Shown here: piece after piece, positions 1-23,618 of the stretch | Layout: every line of letters begins with the position of its first letter | Numbering within the stretch: position 1 is the first letter of the stretch | Origin: Eunapius fragilis | Lineage: Eukaryota > Porifera > Demospongiae > Spongillida > Spongillidae | NCBI GenBank assembly: GCA_963681505.1 | Contig: OY811978.1 | Coordinates: 9,573,923-9,637,922 of the forward strand | Direction of reading: 5' to 3' | Length of the DNA: 64,000 bases | Notes under the pieces: generated by a model | The model's database searches: none | Told to the model about the DNA's origin: nothing | Seen by the model: only the letters and a program-made list of their open reading frames with translations | Made by a program: the position numbers and the translations under genes

Positions 1-328
1 TTATGGCTTTTATAAACAAAAAACAAGCAGAAATTTTGTAGTGTTGCTGATACTTCTTATGTTTAAGATGGCCTCATCGCGCAATGTTCAATCAAAGTCA
101 CACTATAATACTGCGCTGCTTCTCAGCCATTTAGATAGATATCCATGCATTACTGCATAAGCTATGCCGTCTGTACAGGACTTAGTGATATAAACATTTA
201 CTATTAACAGATGGCAGAAGCAACCAACTGCAGCTTTGGGATTCTAGCCATTGCCCAAACTCTATATGTACAAAAAGGGTGTGTGAAAACACTTCCTCCA
301 ATACAATAGCGCAACATGTACACACACA

Positions 329-399
329 ACTCACATGTGAGTTCAACACACACAAAAACAACACGAGGAAACAAGGCACAGTCCTGCACAAAACGGTAT
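329..399 (+). repeat. Dispersed repeat, copy 1
   Basis: About 71 bp, starting at ACTCACATGTGAGTTC and ending at AAACGGTA, recur almost unchanged and in the same orientation at 55721-55791. A second shared block (about 108-153 here, about 816-857 after 55000 there) is in the opposite orientation, so the two copies have been rearranged relative to each other. The rest of 1-660 shows no convincing gene; the longer open frames overlap this repeat. Confidence 0.6.
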
Positions 400-869
400 C
401 TGTTTTTGTGCAGGACTGTACCTGTTTCCACGTGCACAGCGGAACTTTCAGTGAACAGATCGGGAAACGTGGAATGAACATCAAGTGCTTTATTTTAAAA
501 ACTGTACTGAAGTGCATAATTAAAATTAGGGCACGTCGAAACTTCTTCCAACATGCACACCGTAACATTTTATAGTTGTTTTTTAAACATTCTCTTAACC
601 TCAATAGCCCATGACAAACAATCCACATTAACGTTTTTACTTAATTCAATGATCTAAGCGTAATTATACACTGTTATTACTAAAACAATATTGAACTTTT
701 TCGTGTGTCGTGTGACTACTCGTAATCTGCTACAAATTACCCTATGCTTGATGCAGTTTTACGGTAGTAAATCATGTGATAAAAGGAAGCCACCCACCAA
801 TGTATCTAAAGGACTGAATGGCCAAGGCCTAAGGATTAACAAATCCTACATATTTACGCGCGCGACTTG

Positions 870-1089
870 AGCCTGGTTCACAAAAGAGCCCGCGATGCGA
901 CGCGATGGTTGTCGCAGGAATAGGAAAAAAAAATTCTATTCCTGCGACGTCGCAGTGATAAACCACACCTAAACCACGCCCGATACTGGTACGTTAATAT
1001 TAAGAATTGATGGCCGAGTCCAGAGCCGAGTTTTTTTTTCATTCATCGCGACGCATCGCGGGCTCTTGCATCATATTGTGAACCAGGCT
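870..1089. mobile_element. MITE with ~38-bp inverted ends and an inner hairpin
   Basis: The ends AGCCTGGTTCACAA and TTGTGAACCAGGCT are inverted copies. The complementarity continues, with one small gap, into GCCCGCGATGCGACGCGATG. Inside lies a second hairpin around GTCGCAGGAATAG / CTATTCCTGCGAC. There is no coding capacity. The family is not recognised and no clear target duplication was seen. Confidence 0.6.
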
Positions 1090-1416
1090 AGCTTTAGTCC
1101 TATGCTTTATAATAAAATTACATGATTGACAATCAATGCTTACCACGTTCTGCCTGCTATAGACCAAAAAAGGGCCAAGCATCCAAGCCACAGATGATGC
1201 GATACAAATGAATATTATTGCAACAAGCGTGCACGTTTTCCCGATCCGCACGTTTTCCTTGCTCTCATCTATTGATTCCTTCTTCATAGGCTCAAGCTGC
1301 TTTCGCTCGGTGCATAGCTTAGAGATGCCGACTTCTTTCTTCTCCATCTCTTCGTATGCCTGCGAGATCTCCAGTTCTGTAAACTCCCTCTGCTTTTCCA
1401 ATGTACTGCAGCTCAT
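1039..1416 (-). CDS. Putative single-pass membrane protein (exon or small gene)
   Basis: I do not recognise this 125-residue frame. The first in-frame ATG is at 1416. Residues about 5-55 are rich in Glu, Lys and Gln, with a spacing that could form a coiled coil. Residues about 60-85 (KTCTLVAIIFICIASSV...) form one clear membrane segment, followed by a short Cys-containing tail. The last 17 or so codons run into the right inverted end of the MITE at 870-1089, so the original C-terminus may have been replaced by transposon sequence, or the frame may be only partly real. It lies 0.6 kb beyond the 3' end of the TBC gene, on the same strand. Confidence 0.35.
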   Translation of the reverse strand: MSCSTLEKQREFTELEISQAYEEMEKKEVGISKLCTERKQLEPMKKESIDESKENVRIGKTCTLVAIIFICIASSVAWMLGPFLVYSRQNVVSIDCQSCNFIIKHRTKASLVHNMMQEPAMRRDE

Positions 1417-1925
1417 GCTCAATTTGGTTGCAATGGAATAGATTTTGCGAATTGTCTGTTATATCCCAAGGCTTAACCGCAAACAGTGTTGGCGTACAAC
1501 TCATGCAAGTTATTAACACATTAATTGCAAACCGATGATGTAATATTGTAGAGTTAATTTTAACTTTTAATGTATACGTTAAGTCAACGTTTAACTCTCA
1601 AACTTAATAATACATCAACCGATACACGATTAATGTTCCCATAAGGAGATTTCTGGTTTAGATCAATGGCCTTAACTAACTACGATAGGAGGCATTCGCT
1701 TTTTGCAGTTGTTAATTGCTGTGGACTTTTTTTGCTTAGGTGTGCACTTTTCTGTTATTCATATACGTATAAGCGACAAACTGATCACAGTTCGTTTCGT
1801 TCATCAAAGACTATTTATTTATTTTTAAAGTGCAACCAATAATTGTGCAAACGTACAGGCAAACGTACAAGCACTTCTACACGGTACTGAAAAATATAAC
1901 AACACAACACAATACACACATACAC

Positions 1926-1937
<12 letters not shown>

Positions 1938-1971
<34 letters not shown>
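1938..1971 (+). repeat. (CA)n microsatellite
   Basis: Dinucleotide tract just beyond the 3' end of the TBC1D9-like gene. Open frames across it are artefacts of the repeat. Confidence 0.9.
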
Positions 1972-1975
<4 letters not shown>

Positions 1976-2015
1976 TTGCTTTGGTCCAAGCAAACACAGC
2001 AGTGCATTGAACTGC

Positions 2016-14350
<12,335 letters not shown>

Positions 14351-14550
14351 NNNNNNNNNNNNNNNNNNNNNNNNNNNNNNNNNNNNNNNNNNNNNNNNNN
14401 NNNNNNNNNNNNNNNNNNNNNNNNNNNNNNNNNNNNNNNNNNNNNNNNNNNNNNNNNNNNNNNNNNNNNNNNNNNNNNNNNNNNNNNNNNNNNNNNNNNN
14501 NNNNNNNNNNNNNNNNNNNNNNNNNNNNNNNNNNNNNNNNNNNNNNNNNN
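14351..14550. other. Assembly gap, 200 N
   Basis: Exactly 200 N. The gap interrupts the 5' part of the TBC1D9-like gene. Sequence to its right shows no further recognisable exons, so the missing 5' part may lie in the gap or the join may be a scaffold join of uncertain distance. Confidence 0.98.
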
Positions 14551-14825
14551 CCACTATGTTAGTTTCTGTTGGGCATAACACCTCAAGGAACGATATCCTT
14601 TGTATCTGATTGTGTAGGTGGGCGCATGACAGATACAGAATTGTTGAGCAGTCGAAATTGTCAATCCTGGTATGAATAGTTTTGTGATGATTATACATAT
14701 ACAATCAGGGGGCACGTACGAAGGGGGGCGTGGCAGATAAAGAGGTTTTTTAAAATGATTTATTCACAACTATCAATACAGATCCCCTATTTTACTGCAA
14801 TGAATAATATTATTGAAGGGCTATT

Positions 14826-14883
14826 GGGGGGGGGGGAGGGGGGGGGGGGGGGGGTTAACCCCCCAACCCAACCCCCCCCCCCT
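14826..14883. repeat. Poly-G then poly-C tract
   Basis: A run of about 28 G with one A, then TTAACCCCCCAACCC and a C run, forming a G/C inverted repeat. Collapse or sequencing error is likely here. The flanks 14551-15300 show no gene. Confidence 0.85.
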
Positions 14884-15302
14884 CTCACCCCCAGATCCAC
14901 TACTGACAATGAACTTTATTTTTCCATTATTTGTGTATGAGATGGAATAATAGCCGATCGAGGCTTTACAGCCAATATGGTAATGGCTTAAATTAAGATT
15001 CCTCCATTCATGAGAGGAAAAAGACAGTTGGAAAAAGTGGAGGTGGACTGGAGCAGGGATTCGAATTCATGTGGAACAGTCTTTGCATGGGTCTCTTAAA
15101 GCAGAAGTTTACTATACTGCAGAATGTTGTACTTATTAGTTTAAAGTAGCAAAGACACCAGAACCACCATTGATAAATTGGTGCACGTATGTTGTGCATT
15201 GATTACCCTATCCCCATCTATAATCCCTCAGATTTGATTAAAACAAAAATTATGATAGTCAAATGTACACATACAGGTGCATAATTATGCTATTATTACT
15301 TC

Positions 15303-16440
15303 TTGCTTTTTTCTCCTTTGGCTTCTTGCGGAAAACCAATTTCCTTTAGGGGCACTTTTAATTCGAAGGTAATCAAAATGAAACTATTGAATGCTTCATT
15401 CTTTATCATCACACTTTATCATTTCTTCATAGCTTGGCTCATTGCAGCACCATCAGAGCGTTGTATAGTCTTCAGCTTCATTTCCATCTAAAAGGCCTTC
15501 TTGTACAATCACTTTTGAATCAGCTATTGGCTTTCTTGTATACAATTTCCCAATGATCTCTGCTAGTGCAAGCCATAAATAAAGAAGTGCTTCATAGGCT
15601 CCGTGTTATCCACAATCACTGCTCTATCTTCTTTTATTCATTCCACGTATAGTGAATTGGGTGTCCATACTACAAAGTCACAATAAGATGCACGGCACAT
15701 GGAGAGTTGCATTTGGACTTGATAACTGTAAGGACATGTTATTGTCATCACTGCACCTTTTTACGAAACAATCGTGGGGTAATACCACTTTTAAAAGTAC
15801 AAGGGCTTTTAACAAAACACCCATCCCACAGCATTTACAGTTAATAATGGCATCAGGTGAAGCACCAATGTGCGGACTTTCATATCATCAAATAACCTAC
15901 ATAGGGTGGGGACATGCAGTTCTTTGTGAATAGGCGCCGCACTTTTGTGATACATTTCAAAGGCATCTTTTTCATGGCCCTATACATAAAAATTGTATAA
16001 CTGTCAACTTAAAACAAGTGTTTCTAGTAGCTTCAGTGCTAAAAGGTAGTAAGGTCTGTGATGGCGTATCAAGATTCGTCGTCACTACATCTTTGCACCT
16101 GGAAGCTGTTATGCGCCCTGCCGATGCTGCATCCAGAGCTTGTTTTTAGATTGACCTCTTGTTGCTTTTTCCAGTTGCTCAACTTCATCAACAGTCATCT
16201 AAATGGAGGTAGTAAAATGAAATAAATATACAAATAAGGATGACTAACATGAAGGGTAGAAAATATGACCTCACATTCTTTCATAAGGGTAAGGTAATCC
16301 ATTTGTAGAGAGGATGGATTATACAAATCTGCTAATGGCTTTGGAAATGTTGTTATAGTTGGTACAGGAATGAAACTATCAGCATAGGGATTTGTGATTT
16401 TCAAAATGGCAGGTCCATTCTTTTGCCTTGGCATGGTCCT
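15303..16440 (-). pseudogene. Decayed YqaJ-type exonuclease with C-terminal PHD finger (transposon protein)
   Basis: Read on the minus strand. ILKITNPYADSFIPVPTITT and PSSLQMDYLTLMKECE are followed by a short intron-like stretch and TVDEVEQLEKATRGQSKNKL. After a -1 frameshift comes RITASRCKDVVTTNLDTPSQ, then PHIGASPDAINCKCCGMGVL. These are the signature blocks of YqaJ/lambda-exonuclease-like recombinases that are common in animal transposons. Further downstream (about 15303-15460) a PHD finger is readable: WCCNEPSYEEMIKCDD, then FHFDYLRIKSAPKGNWF, with two zinc or core residues turned into stops and another Cys read as Ser. Frameshifts and stops make it non-functional. The region 16495-16731 on the same strand may be its N-terminal part. 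It could equally be a host-retained copy that has since died. Confidence 0.72.
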
Positions 16441-16749
16441 TGTAGAAAATGTCCATCTCTAATTCTGAAGGCAGGACAATGTTTGTGCGTTGACTTAAAG
16501 GCTGAGAGTTACCAGGTTTGATTTTTCATCACTATTCTTCTTGCTCTGAATTGAAGACAGGAAGGTATCATTTTCCTCATTACAGATGATACTAACATGA
16601 TCAAGGCAACTTTCTACCAGGTTCTCATGCCCATCGGCTTCTTCCCCTGGCTTCCTGGGACACCTTTGGTCATTTGGGTACCTGTACTGGTAGAAATCAT
16701 TTTTAAAAATTAAAAACCATCCGGGTGACAATAGAGATTATGGCGTTTA

Positions 16750-17880
16750 GTTCTGGCCACGCTGGAAGTAAGATCTCGACTGCACGCAAATTGTGTATGT
16801 CCTTTGTTTGGGTATGAATGAATCTTTTTGGATCGATACATAGGAGCTATGGCTTGATTGGTTGCCGATATAGAAGTTAATAAAAGTCCTGGGCCATTTG
16901 AAGTTTATGGTCTGCCAAACGCGGAGTACAGTAGTCCTAATAGTAAAGCAGGTGGGCAGCATTCGATTTCATCCAGCATATTCCATGTTTGTCTTCTCGC
17001 TTTCAGGGTCTGCATGTGATATACAGACGTATGTAGCTGCATAAATGCCTGAACACTTTTAGCATACACCCATGCATGTCAAGCTAAAACCGGTGAAATA
17101 ATTTGAGGCCTACCTACATACCCTGCTTCCTTGAGCTAAATGTGATAACGTATGCATACACATTAAAATACTTGAGGCTGACAATATATGGGAAAGTGTC
17201 TAGCAAAATCACCCTTCTGGGTAGTTTTTCAAGTTTTCAAATTTTTTGATTTTCCGTGAACTCCAAAGAGCTTCTATCAAATGGTCCTTACGCATCTAAA
17301 ATCGGACTATCCATCATAAAGTTATTGGGCACTGAATTTATAATTAGCCATACATTTCAATGCGAGCGTTACTTTTCTTTTGCATGTCCTGGAAAATTGG
17401 TGATTTTGCTGGACACTATTCCATATATATGTTCCCATGTCATTTTACTAGGGTGTGGTCTAAATAGAACCCAGATGGATTTAAGCCATCGTTACTGCAC
17501 TAGCCGTGCTACTTAACCTTCACTCTCAACACAAAGCGGCATGCAGGATAATAAACAAGCTTGCATGAAAAAGCTATGGCATACGCATGCATACCTGAGT
17601 TCTCCTATTGCCTCACTTTGTATGCGAATTTGCGAACGAATAAGAATTAGAGAGACGTGTGTACTATATGTAATAATATCTATTCCCCTTTGAAGTCTAT
17701 AATCGCTCCGACCTACCCACTGCACGCACTGATGTCAAATATTTTCAAATCCGGTTACATTGAACACGACATCGTGCAGATTAATGATTTCAAATTCAGC
17801 CGTGTATTACAAATACCGAAACTAAAATTATAGAAAACGGTTGAACCATAGCCACTATATGTGGAGTGGTTTTTATTATT
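16750..17880. other. No recognisable gene
   Basis: AT-rich sequence with scattered short frames; no coding motif, tandem array or clear transposon end was seen. Confidence 0.5.
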
Positions 17881-17888
17881 ATTATTTA

Positions 17889-18971
17889 TTAATATTTTAT
17901 TCCACTCGAGCTTGAAGCTCTGATTCCGTACAACACAGATCTTGAGTTCAGAAGTTGCTCCTTCTCGCCCTCAGCTTGGATTGCGTTGGACGCATGATCG
18001 GACAACTGCGTGTGCCTCTCGCTCTCCATCGTCGTGGAGGTCACCGCAACGACAGGCAGCTTGGGGGATCTTCTGCACATAGCCCTCCACTGGCGGCCGA
18101 GTTCGCGCCTCACGCTGGGGTGCATCAAGAAAGACAGCGGCAGGGCGAGGAGGAAGGTCTGGAGGAAGCACACCACTACCATCTCATCTATCATCGAGCC
18201 GTTGGGTTTCTTGCCGTGCGTTGCAGCGTCGTAGATGCTCTTCGTGGCGCTAACGAAGTTGGCAATGGAGTAGATGGCGGGATAGACGATCAGAGGGAGG
18301 ACCTCCATCAGCGCGGCCTTGTGCGGGGAAGAGAGGCGGCCCCGCGAGCGGAACAAACCGCGAGAAAGGTTGGATACGACGAAGCACAGTAGAACAATGC
18401 TTATCGCGTGAAGGAGAATTTCGGAACCCTGGGAGAGTGCAAATTGGAACACCACGGTGGTCTTGTCTGCGCCGACCTTGATCCAGCACCATATCCCCAC
18501 CAGCCCGTACGAACCGTGAAGCATCGGTATCCAGGCCGTAGCCGCCGGTAGTGCGAACACGACGATCAGTCCCGTTAGCTCGTACCTGAGCTGTCGGAGC
18601 TGCTTCTGGAACATGGCCAGCATGAACACGTAGAAGCATATCCAGACGATGCAGTAGGCCTTGGCGAAGCCGAAGTGTTGTGCCACGTAAGCGATCGCGC
18701 TGCAGGCGTCACGCCATGAACCGTTTGGCACCGTCGCAGTGTCGTTGGCGTCGATGGTAACCGGAAGGGTCTCAAAGCCAAGTGCCGCGGCGAATACGAG
18801 AGAGACCACGGCTAGGTAGAGTTGTAGGCGATGGATATACTGGTGGTAAGTCCTCGTGATCAGGATGAGCACCACGTTTGCAATGGCGGCGCAGCAACCG
18901 ATGACCGCGAATCCCGCGTTGAGATCGATCAGGAGATTGTCGCTGACGCGATTGCCATAGGAAGAATTCAT
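17889..18971 (-). CDS. Seven-transmembrane receptor, cAMP-receptor/GPR157-like, intronless
   Basis: A 360-residue single-exon GPCR; the first ATG in frame is at 18971 (MNSSYGNRV). N-glycosylation sites NSS and NDT lie in predicted outer regions. Seven hydrophobic segments fall at roughly residues 18-40, 47-68, 92-118, 129-149, 174-201, 218-241 and 258-286. A Cys at the start of segment 3 (WRDACSAIAY) can pair with the Cys of the second outer loop (GIWCWIK); this CW motif is typical of cAMP-receptor-like (class E type) receptors. No DRY or NPxxY motif of rhodopsin-type receptors is seen. The ligand is unknown. The frame is clearly richer in G+C than its surroundings. AATAAA-like signals follow the stop at 17889. 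Confidence 0.8.
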   Translation of the reverse strand: MNSSYGNRVSDNLLIDLNAGFAVIGCCAAIANVVLILITRTYHQYIHRLQLYLAVVSLVFAAALGFETLPVTIDANDTATVPNGSWRDACSAIAYVAQHFGFAKAYCIVWICFYVFMLAMFQKQLRQLRYELTGLIVVFALPAATAWIPMLHGSYGLVGIWCWIKVGADKTTVVFQFALSQGSEILLHAISIVLLCFVVSNLSRGLFRSRGRLSSPHKAALMEVLPLIVYPAIYSIANFVSATKSIYDAATHGKKPNGSMIDEMVVVCFLQTFLLALPLSFLMHPSVRRELGRQWRAMCRRSPKLPVVAVTSTTMESERHTQLSDHASNAIQAEGEKEQLLNSRSVLYGIRASSSSGIKY

Positions 18972-19409
18972 GCGAAAACTCACTAGTTGTGTTTAGGAGC
19001 AGGCTACGCTGTTTGAGACTGGTGTATTGTACGCAGTCCAGGCAGAGGCAACAACTGGAATACTTTTGTTTCTTATGCAAATACGCCCCCTTTTTTTGAC
19101 ACGGATGCTCGCGTGATTAGCACCTACGTCATTTAGGGTATGATAGATTGTAAACCGCGTTTGTGGATGACAGAGCATTGGATCGTCAGGTTTGAGCAAT
19201 TAATCAATTAAGAATACTTTTATTGATGAGTATTATTATTGGAATTCAAGAGAATACACGAATAGGAATAAATGCACGTACGGGGTTATTATTATTATTT
19301 ATTATAACGTTGCAGCGCGAACAAAGTATACAAAATGATAATTATACCTACGTTACATCACAAGGATATATACTACTTGTACGAGAAATGATGGCAATGA
19401 CATTAGCTC

Positions 19410-20840
19410 CAGGGTTGCCGAACGTCAGGCCAGGGTCCGGCCTGTGACCTGAAGGTCAGGCCAGGGCTCCGGCCCGTGGCCTGAAAGGTCGACCCGAAAG
19501 ATACAATTATTAAATTTCATGTTAAAATTATTAAACAATCAATTAATTGTATGAGACAAGTACACGTGACGCGCGTGACGTTTATTCATTCGTTAACCGC
19601 CAGCTGGCCGTCACTAGCACTATGAATACAGCTTCAGGTGATTGTGGTGGACTGGTGTAGCAGATATATCCCATAAGCTTGTGTCTCCTATAAACCCAGT
19701 CCGCTGGGTTTATAACACTGATGAGCTTATCCCTAGAAAAATTTTATTCTATTTTTTATTCTATTTGCAGGTTTCTAGGGATAATAGCTGAGTGTGTTAT
19801 TCTACATACTGTGTGATTATTATCCAATGCTGAAAGCTATTTCTATAAATTGACTATAATCTCATTTCAGTTAAGCCGCCACTTACACTTTAAAAGCATA
19901 AATTATACTAGCGTCGGTCCACCACTATTTTATTCTATTGCATAGAATAAAAGCAACAAATTTTTACCATCTATATGTATCCCCGTAATCGCACTGCCTT
20001 TGTTCCGCTACAGCTTCCGCTCTTAACATTTGTGTTTGGGATTCTATTTGTAGTGTGATGCTGTATACAATATCTGTGCACTGGATGTCTCAAAGAAACG
20101 TGGTTTTCACGATATTCTAAGTTAAAGTTTTTTATTCTATTTTTAATTCTATTTGAGAGTTTCTAGGGATATCAGGTACCCGCAACGAAGCAAACAACCT
20201 TCCGTGGTGTGAGCACATTTCAAATTGTACAAATGTCATGAAAAGAGAGGATATGAAGGGTTAGCTGACAAAGCTGGGTGCAACCACTGCCACAAGCCCT
20301 TTGTCGAACGACCTACGCAGAGAAGTTAAGGATGAGTTTGATGCTTGGCTTTCAGTTCCCGAAACACGACAAATGAATGCTACTCTCCTATAGATTCATA
20401 GATAGTACTATCTATGTATAGATCGACTTGCATGGTGGAAATTGCACGACTCGCGTTTTCCAAAGCTTGCAAGAAAGTACTTGGCAATCCCTGCCTCATC
20501 TGCACCATCTGAGCGGGTATTTTCTAGAGCCAAACTTATTCAACAGCGTCAAAGATGGAATCTTCTTCCTCTGCGACTGAAGGCGTGCATAATGCTTAAG
20601 CACAATGCATGGGTGCTGAACAGTTAGATTAGTTACGTCTGGACCGGTCTCGGCGGTCTGGTTCATCTGCGCAACTTACTGATGTATGCGGCATATCGTG
20701 TGACTGATTAATTCACAGTGATTGTATATAATCTTGTGATAATATTATTCAAGTTTATTTAAATTTAATAATCTAATTACATATTTAATAAGTGGCCTTT
20801 CAGGCCGGGTTCCGGCCTGAAAGGTCGGCCGGCCTTCGGC
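19410..20840 (+). mobile_element. Internally deleted hAT element with damaged right end
   Basis: Starts CAGGGTTGCCGAA with subterminal GGCCTG-AAGGTC motifs and ends at CCTTCGGC, lacking the last seven bases expected from the left end. Flanks ATTAGCTC (19402-19409) and ACTAGCTC (20841-20848) are 8-bp target duplications with one mismatch. The only coding remnant is at about 20320-20630: a hAT dimerisation domain (KYLAIPASSAPSERVFSRAK, then KACIMLKHNAW). It shares ends and this domain with the hAT at 57891-60434. Confidence 0.75.
20442..20627 (+). pseudogene. hAT transposase C-terminal dimerisation fragment
   Basis: About 60 codons, including LARKYLAIPASSAPSERVFS. This is the most conserved block of hAT transposases; the catalytic part upstream is missing. 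Confidence 0.8.
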
Positions 20841-20861
20841 ACTAGCTCGCACAAGGGTCAA

Positions 20862-21160
20862 GGTTCAGACGCCCATAGAGTTCAGTAAGAACCCCTGACT
20901 TTGCCTTTGAGCAGCAAGTGGTCAAACGTGAAGCTATCTTGGAGATAGACTCCAAAAAGTCCAAAGCCTCCTTTCCCCAAGCTCCATATGATTCCACCAC
21001 CAATGGCAAGCCAGTTTGTCACATTTGGCGTCAGTGCAGTGCCTTCTTTGCTCAGTGGTCCGAGCAGCTGCTCCTGTTGTCACACTCGCTTCCAAAATAA
21101 TTGTGGGATTAAGCAGGGATGAGACCGTACGGCAAGCCATCAGTAACAAAATGTGAAGAC
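20862..21160 (-). pseudogene. C-terminal scrap of a non-LTR retrotransposon polyprotein
   Basis: One frame (about 21030-20862) reads GLPLVVESYGAWGKEALDFL, then KIASRLTTCCSKAKSGVLTE and LYGRLNL. This segment ends many animal non-LTR reverse-transcriptase ORFs, where it follows the RT domain. Upstream the frame has stops. A 3' fragment only; the family assignment rests on memory of this signature. Confidence 0.5.
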
Positions 21161-21204
21161 GACCTCTGGGAGAGCCTCTGGACGTCATGGAACCTTATGT
21201 CGTC

Positions 21205-21528
21205 GTCCGTGTATTTTACGACGGCGTAAGATTTTTTAAAATTGCTGGCACCAACAATTTCTCCCCATCAAAATTCTTTACATAGCTATCTTCCCAAAAG
21301 GCAGCCGGAGAACAAATCACGACAAACTCCCCCTATGTCCTCTGCTTTCTCTTTGATTAACGCGGACTCAAATGGAAATTCCTTCTGAATTTTCACCAAA
21401 TTGTCCTGATACGTCTCGATGACATCTTTATAGACATGGTCTCTGCAAAATGCTCTCCCCAGCCCTTGATGTGTGATGTCAGACATGAACTTGTGACGCA
21501 CGAATGGGTGGTTGAAATACTCCGCCAT
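21205..21528 (-). pseudogene. HECT-like ubiquitin ligase fragment, frameshifted
   Basis: From the ATG at 21528 the frame reads MAEYFNHPFVRHKF and later KEKAEDIGGVCRDLFSG; after a frameshift near 21300 it continues FWEDSYVKNFDGEKLLVPAI. The order (E/D-D-x-GGV-R-LFS, FWE, F-G, LVP) matches the start of HECT domains, which occur in animal genes and in transposon-linked G2E3-like genes. The catalytic Cys region is absent. It is probably a truncated duplicate. Confidence 0.45.
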
Positions 21529-21669
21529 TCAAACAACTGATATACATCGGAGGATTCCTAAAGGCTCAGTGCTCAACTCTTCACACATTTGCAATTTCGC
21601 TTCCTAACTGGCTGCTGGCCAAATGTGATCCCAAATAACTTTTCAAGTGATGATGGTCATTTCCAGTAG

Positions 21670-21711
21670 TCTGGGGACCCTAGCATGATGCATCATGCTA
21701 GGGTCCCCAGA
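21670..21711. repeat. Perfect 42-bp palindrome
   Basis: The halves TCTGGGGACCCTAGCATGAT + G and its exact complement meet without a spacer (…GATG|CATC…). Confidence 0.95.
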
Positions 21712-22500
21712 GCTACATTTCCAGTTATTCCACTACATAATCGCTCCCTTGTTTGCAAGGCCCCTCTGGTTATTAGCACTTGCAACCACTCGAGCCACCT
21801 CCGTATAAAAAAAGTCTCCCACTCGCTAGAGAAAGACGAATCGTTGCTTTGTGCCATGTTTGTTCTGGCGGGTGGACCTTCATTGCGAGGGGGCAGGGGA
21901 AGGGGGGAGGGGGTAGTTCGACCCTCCATCGACCCTCCCCCTGGCTGCCGCTCTGCATCTGACTCTGCGGTCTGATAGCGGCGGCATAAGGGGTGGGGAA
22001 CGTTTAGCAGTATCTTCTTCTTATTTGGAGAAATGTCCTGATATCCGAGGACGGGCTAGACCGACGGGGATAGGGATACCACCCTAACTAGGGTGGTAAG
22101 CCATACCATAGGACCGAAATATCCCTGTCGGTCCGATGCGAGGCTAGAGCCTTATAGCTATGTCTGTCCGATGCTCACACCGCCACCTAAACTAATTTAT
22201 CTCTCAGGGCCGTTGTCGCCTGTCCGGTTGCAAGGTTTGACCGGACCACTTTTCGCTCATGTCTCGGTCCCAGACCTATTTTATGACATCATTGTACCAT
22301 GTTACCTAGCATGGAGAATTCTAAATTCTTATCAAGCACGCACATGCAAGTATAACGTTTTTACATCCGATTCTACTGATAGGCCTTCTAGCCATCCAAA
22401 ATGCCTTAGCAGCTGGGCTTCGCCCATGACCCATATTTATATATGAGCTTGCAGAGTTGCAGTGTGCAGCTCAGTCGTTGCATGTGTTAATATAAATAAA
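21712..22500. other. No recognisable gene; small inverted repeats
   Basis: Contains a nested inverted repeat at about 22050-22133 (GACCGACGGGGATA … TATCCCTGTCGGTC around the palindrome ACCACCCTAACTAGGGTGGT), likely a short transposon remnant. Nothing coding was supported. Confidence 0.45.
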
Positions 22501-22507
22501 TACTTAC

Positions 22508-22630
22508 CATTACAGTGTTTGACATCTGCATTAAGTTGATAACCATTGTAACATGAGCAGTTATAGCTTCCTATGGTGTTGGTGCAATTCTGACTGCATC
22601 CACTGCTATTCAATTTGCACTCATTGGTAT
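22508..22630 (-). CDS. Isolated calcium-binding EGF-like exon
   Basis: A 123-nt exon bounded by CCTATTTCAG and GTAAGTATTT, with symmetric 1-1 phase as usual for shuffled EGF modules. It encodes DTNECKLNSSGCSQNCTN and then a segment ending SYNCSCYNGYQLNADVKHC. All six Cys are present, with the DxNEC start and the aromatic-Gly pair (YxCxCxxGY). No neighbouring exon of the same gene was identified in the window, so this is either one exon of a widely spread gene or a stranded copy. Confidence 0.75.
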
Positions 22631-22958
22631 CTGAAATAGGAACATACATGCATGACAGCATGCACATTTCCACAGTTCCGCCAAGACTTAGGACCACACA
22701 CTGCAAATGGTTTGCAACCAATGGCATTGCTGCAGGTTGAGCAGCAGTAATAAGCAGGTGAGCAAGCTTTGGGCACAAGCGACAGCTAAGTGAGGAGCCA
22801 AGCGTCTTATGATTCTCACTTTTTGCCGTACCTGATGCAGATATTCTGGTATAGGAACAAGATGATGGACAGTGGAGTCTTTCTCTTCAACAAAGCTGTC
22901 ATTGCTGTTGTCAAACAGGTATGAAGGAACCCCTGAGGAGGAAACCAAACATGTTCGT

Positions 22959-23618
22959 GCCAAGAAATAAATATATAGAGAGGATGCTCAAAAGGATCCA
23001 CGGTATCTTGTCAAGGCAGTGTTAGATGAGGGCAGGGAAACCAATTAAGTCTCTGGAAGTGAATATTTAATCGATGAAGGTATGGGGAAGTGGATCCTTT
23101 TATTTGATAATACTCCGAAAGGCATACCAAAAGGTAGAGTTTAGGTATACAGTGGTAGTAAGCTAAGTTTAATGCGAGAGTTGCTCTGTGTCATATAGTG
23201 TTGCTAAGCTGGCTATAGTGATGTCGCTAAGGCCAAGGTGTAAACATATGTTTTTACAGATGCATTCAACGAACGATCCTAACCAATCATATACTGTGCA
23301 TTAGTGTCCAATAGCATTGCAGGAGGTCCTTTTCCCCCGTAATACCCCTTATTCAATCAAATCACCCCAAATTGTTGTCGATATGGTTACAGGTTTTGTA
23401 TTTAAGTGAGGGCTCCATGGGTGCAGCACTGCAGTCATGGCCTTGACTGCGGCCAGTTGCTCACCCACCCTCCACTCTTCCCCTCTCTCCATTATGTATT
23501 TCAATGTGTACATGTATATGCATTTTGATCAATGGTGGGCGACAACCTCCGGGATTCTACCCTGGACAGCCACCAAACCATGACCAGCATCTTGGTTTGG
23601 AACACAGGCCGACCCAAT
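22959..23618 (+). repeat. Left arm of an inverted duplication within the piggyBac-like element
   Basis: Complementary, with scattered differences, to 24535-25203; about 0.9 kb separates the arms. On the plus strand it still reads fragments such as EYLIDEGMGKWIPLFDNTP. Confidence 0.85.
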
